This document shows positions 63,769-64,000 of a stretch of DNA of 64,000 nt, piece by piece; positions within the stretch are counted from its first letter, which is position 1, and each line of letters opens with the position of its first letter. The notes below the pieces were generated by a model that searched no databases, had not been told where the DNA came from, and saw nothing but the letters and a program-made list of their open reading frames with translations. A program made the position numbers and the translations under genes. Source of the stretch: Paralichthys olivaceus (lineage: Eukaryota > Chordata > Actinopteri > Pleuronectiformes > Paralichthyidae); assembly GCF_024713975.1 (NCBI RefSeq), contig NC_091114.1:5428001-5492000 (forward strand). Direction: 5' to 3'.

Positions 63769-64000
63769 TTACTGCTGTTTAATACAGCGAGGAGTCACTT
63801 GGTAGCAGAAATAATACATTCCCCTTAATTCTCCAACCTCCTGCACACCAACATCTGCTGCCATAATCCCCGGCTCCTGGGCCTCAGTCTCCAGCCACAG
63901 CAGCCTGGCATCAGGGTCCTCATCAGAGAACTGCAGCAGAGATCCCGAGCTCCGCAACACCTTCAAACATTGCCTCAGCACCAGGCCGGCCTTCCCCTTC
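63769..64000 (-). CDS. cskmt: Citrate synthase lysine methyltransferase (METTL12), C-terminal part, truncated by window edge
   Basis: Mitochondrial class I SAM-dependent methyltransferase that methylates a lysine of citrate synthase. Only the last 76 residues or so are in the window, and the frame stays open to 64000. The sequence LLQFSDEDPDARLLWLE, followed by VGVQEVGELRGMYYFCYQ, matches the end of human CSKMT (LIQFSDEDPDVRLPCLE ... VTVQELGPFRGITYFAYL, from memory). The SAM-binding motifs lie upstream, outside the window. The stop TAA is at 63771-63769. It is transcribed towards the ependymin-like genes. The start and upstream exon structure cannot be seen. Confidence 0.86.
   Translation of the reverse strand, partial: KGKAGLVLRQCLKVLRSSGSLLQFSDEDPDARLLWLETEAQEPGIMAADVGVQEVGELRGMYYFCYQVTPRCIKQQ

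Noticed and set aside
1..64000. miR-192/miR-194 genes, which lie near RASGRP2 in human, and tRNA genes
   Set aside because: By eye I found no match to the mature miRNA sequences on either strand and no tRNA B-box context. A covariance-model search would be decisive.
1..64000. CRISPR arrays, prophage, plasmid or bacterial defence systems
   Set aside because: Spliced vertebrate genes and fish-type repeats throughout; the tandem repeats are microsatellites or small duplications.

Overview
This is eukaryotic, vertebrate DNA, most likely from a ray-finned (percomorph-like) teleost. The genes are intron-rich with GT-AG splice sites. There are two tandem ependymin-like genes (a family expanded in fishes), many CA/GT/AT/GA microsatellites, and several degraded transposable elements of types common in fish genomes. 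I saw no bacterial operons, CRISPR arrays, rRNA or tRNA genes.

Layout. 1-15.4 kb: no coding exon I can support; microsatellites, degraded transposable elements and some stretches that look like conserved noncoding DNA. 15.4-48.3 kb, minus strand: rasgrp2 (CalDAG-GEFI), a Ca2+/diacylglycerol-regulated exchange factor for Rap/Ras. It is rebuilt here as 15 coding exons whose phases all join, giving 599 residues. It also has a probable 3'-UTR intron, a 5'-UTR junction and a roughly 10.7-kb first intron. 48.3-55.9 kb, plus strand: alpk1 (alpha-protein kinase 1, the cytosolic ADP-heptose sensor), 13 coding exons, 1131 residues, head-to-head with rasgrp2 across a CpG-rich segment at about 48.27-48.69 kb. 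58.0-60.1 kb and 61.1-63.0 kb, plus strand: two ependymin-like secreted proteins, each six exons and 213 residues, with identical intron phases and matching core promoters. 63.77-64.0 kb, minus strand: the C-terminal end of cskmt (METTL12, citrate synthase lysine methyltransferase), tail-to-tail with the second ependymin-like gene and continuing past the window edge.

These genes do not form a single pathway. rasgrp2 (integrin activation in blood cells in mammals) and alpk1 (innate sensing) may share a bidirectional promoter; the ependymin-like pair is a local duplication. I found no wholly new system. The most interesting leads are a fish RASGRP2 C1 domain that looks competent for diacylglycerol although the human one is degenerate, a CTTT microsatellite acting as the polypyrimidine tract of a 37-nt C1-core exon, alternative in-frame acceptors (NAGNAG), the shared core promoter of the ependymin-like pair, and a near-perfect 18-bp hairpin in rasgrp2 intron 1.

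All exon boundaries were placed by eye from splice consensus, phase and homology remembered from human proteins; no alignment or transcript data were used.
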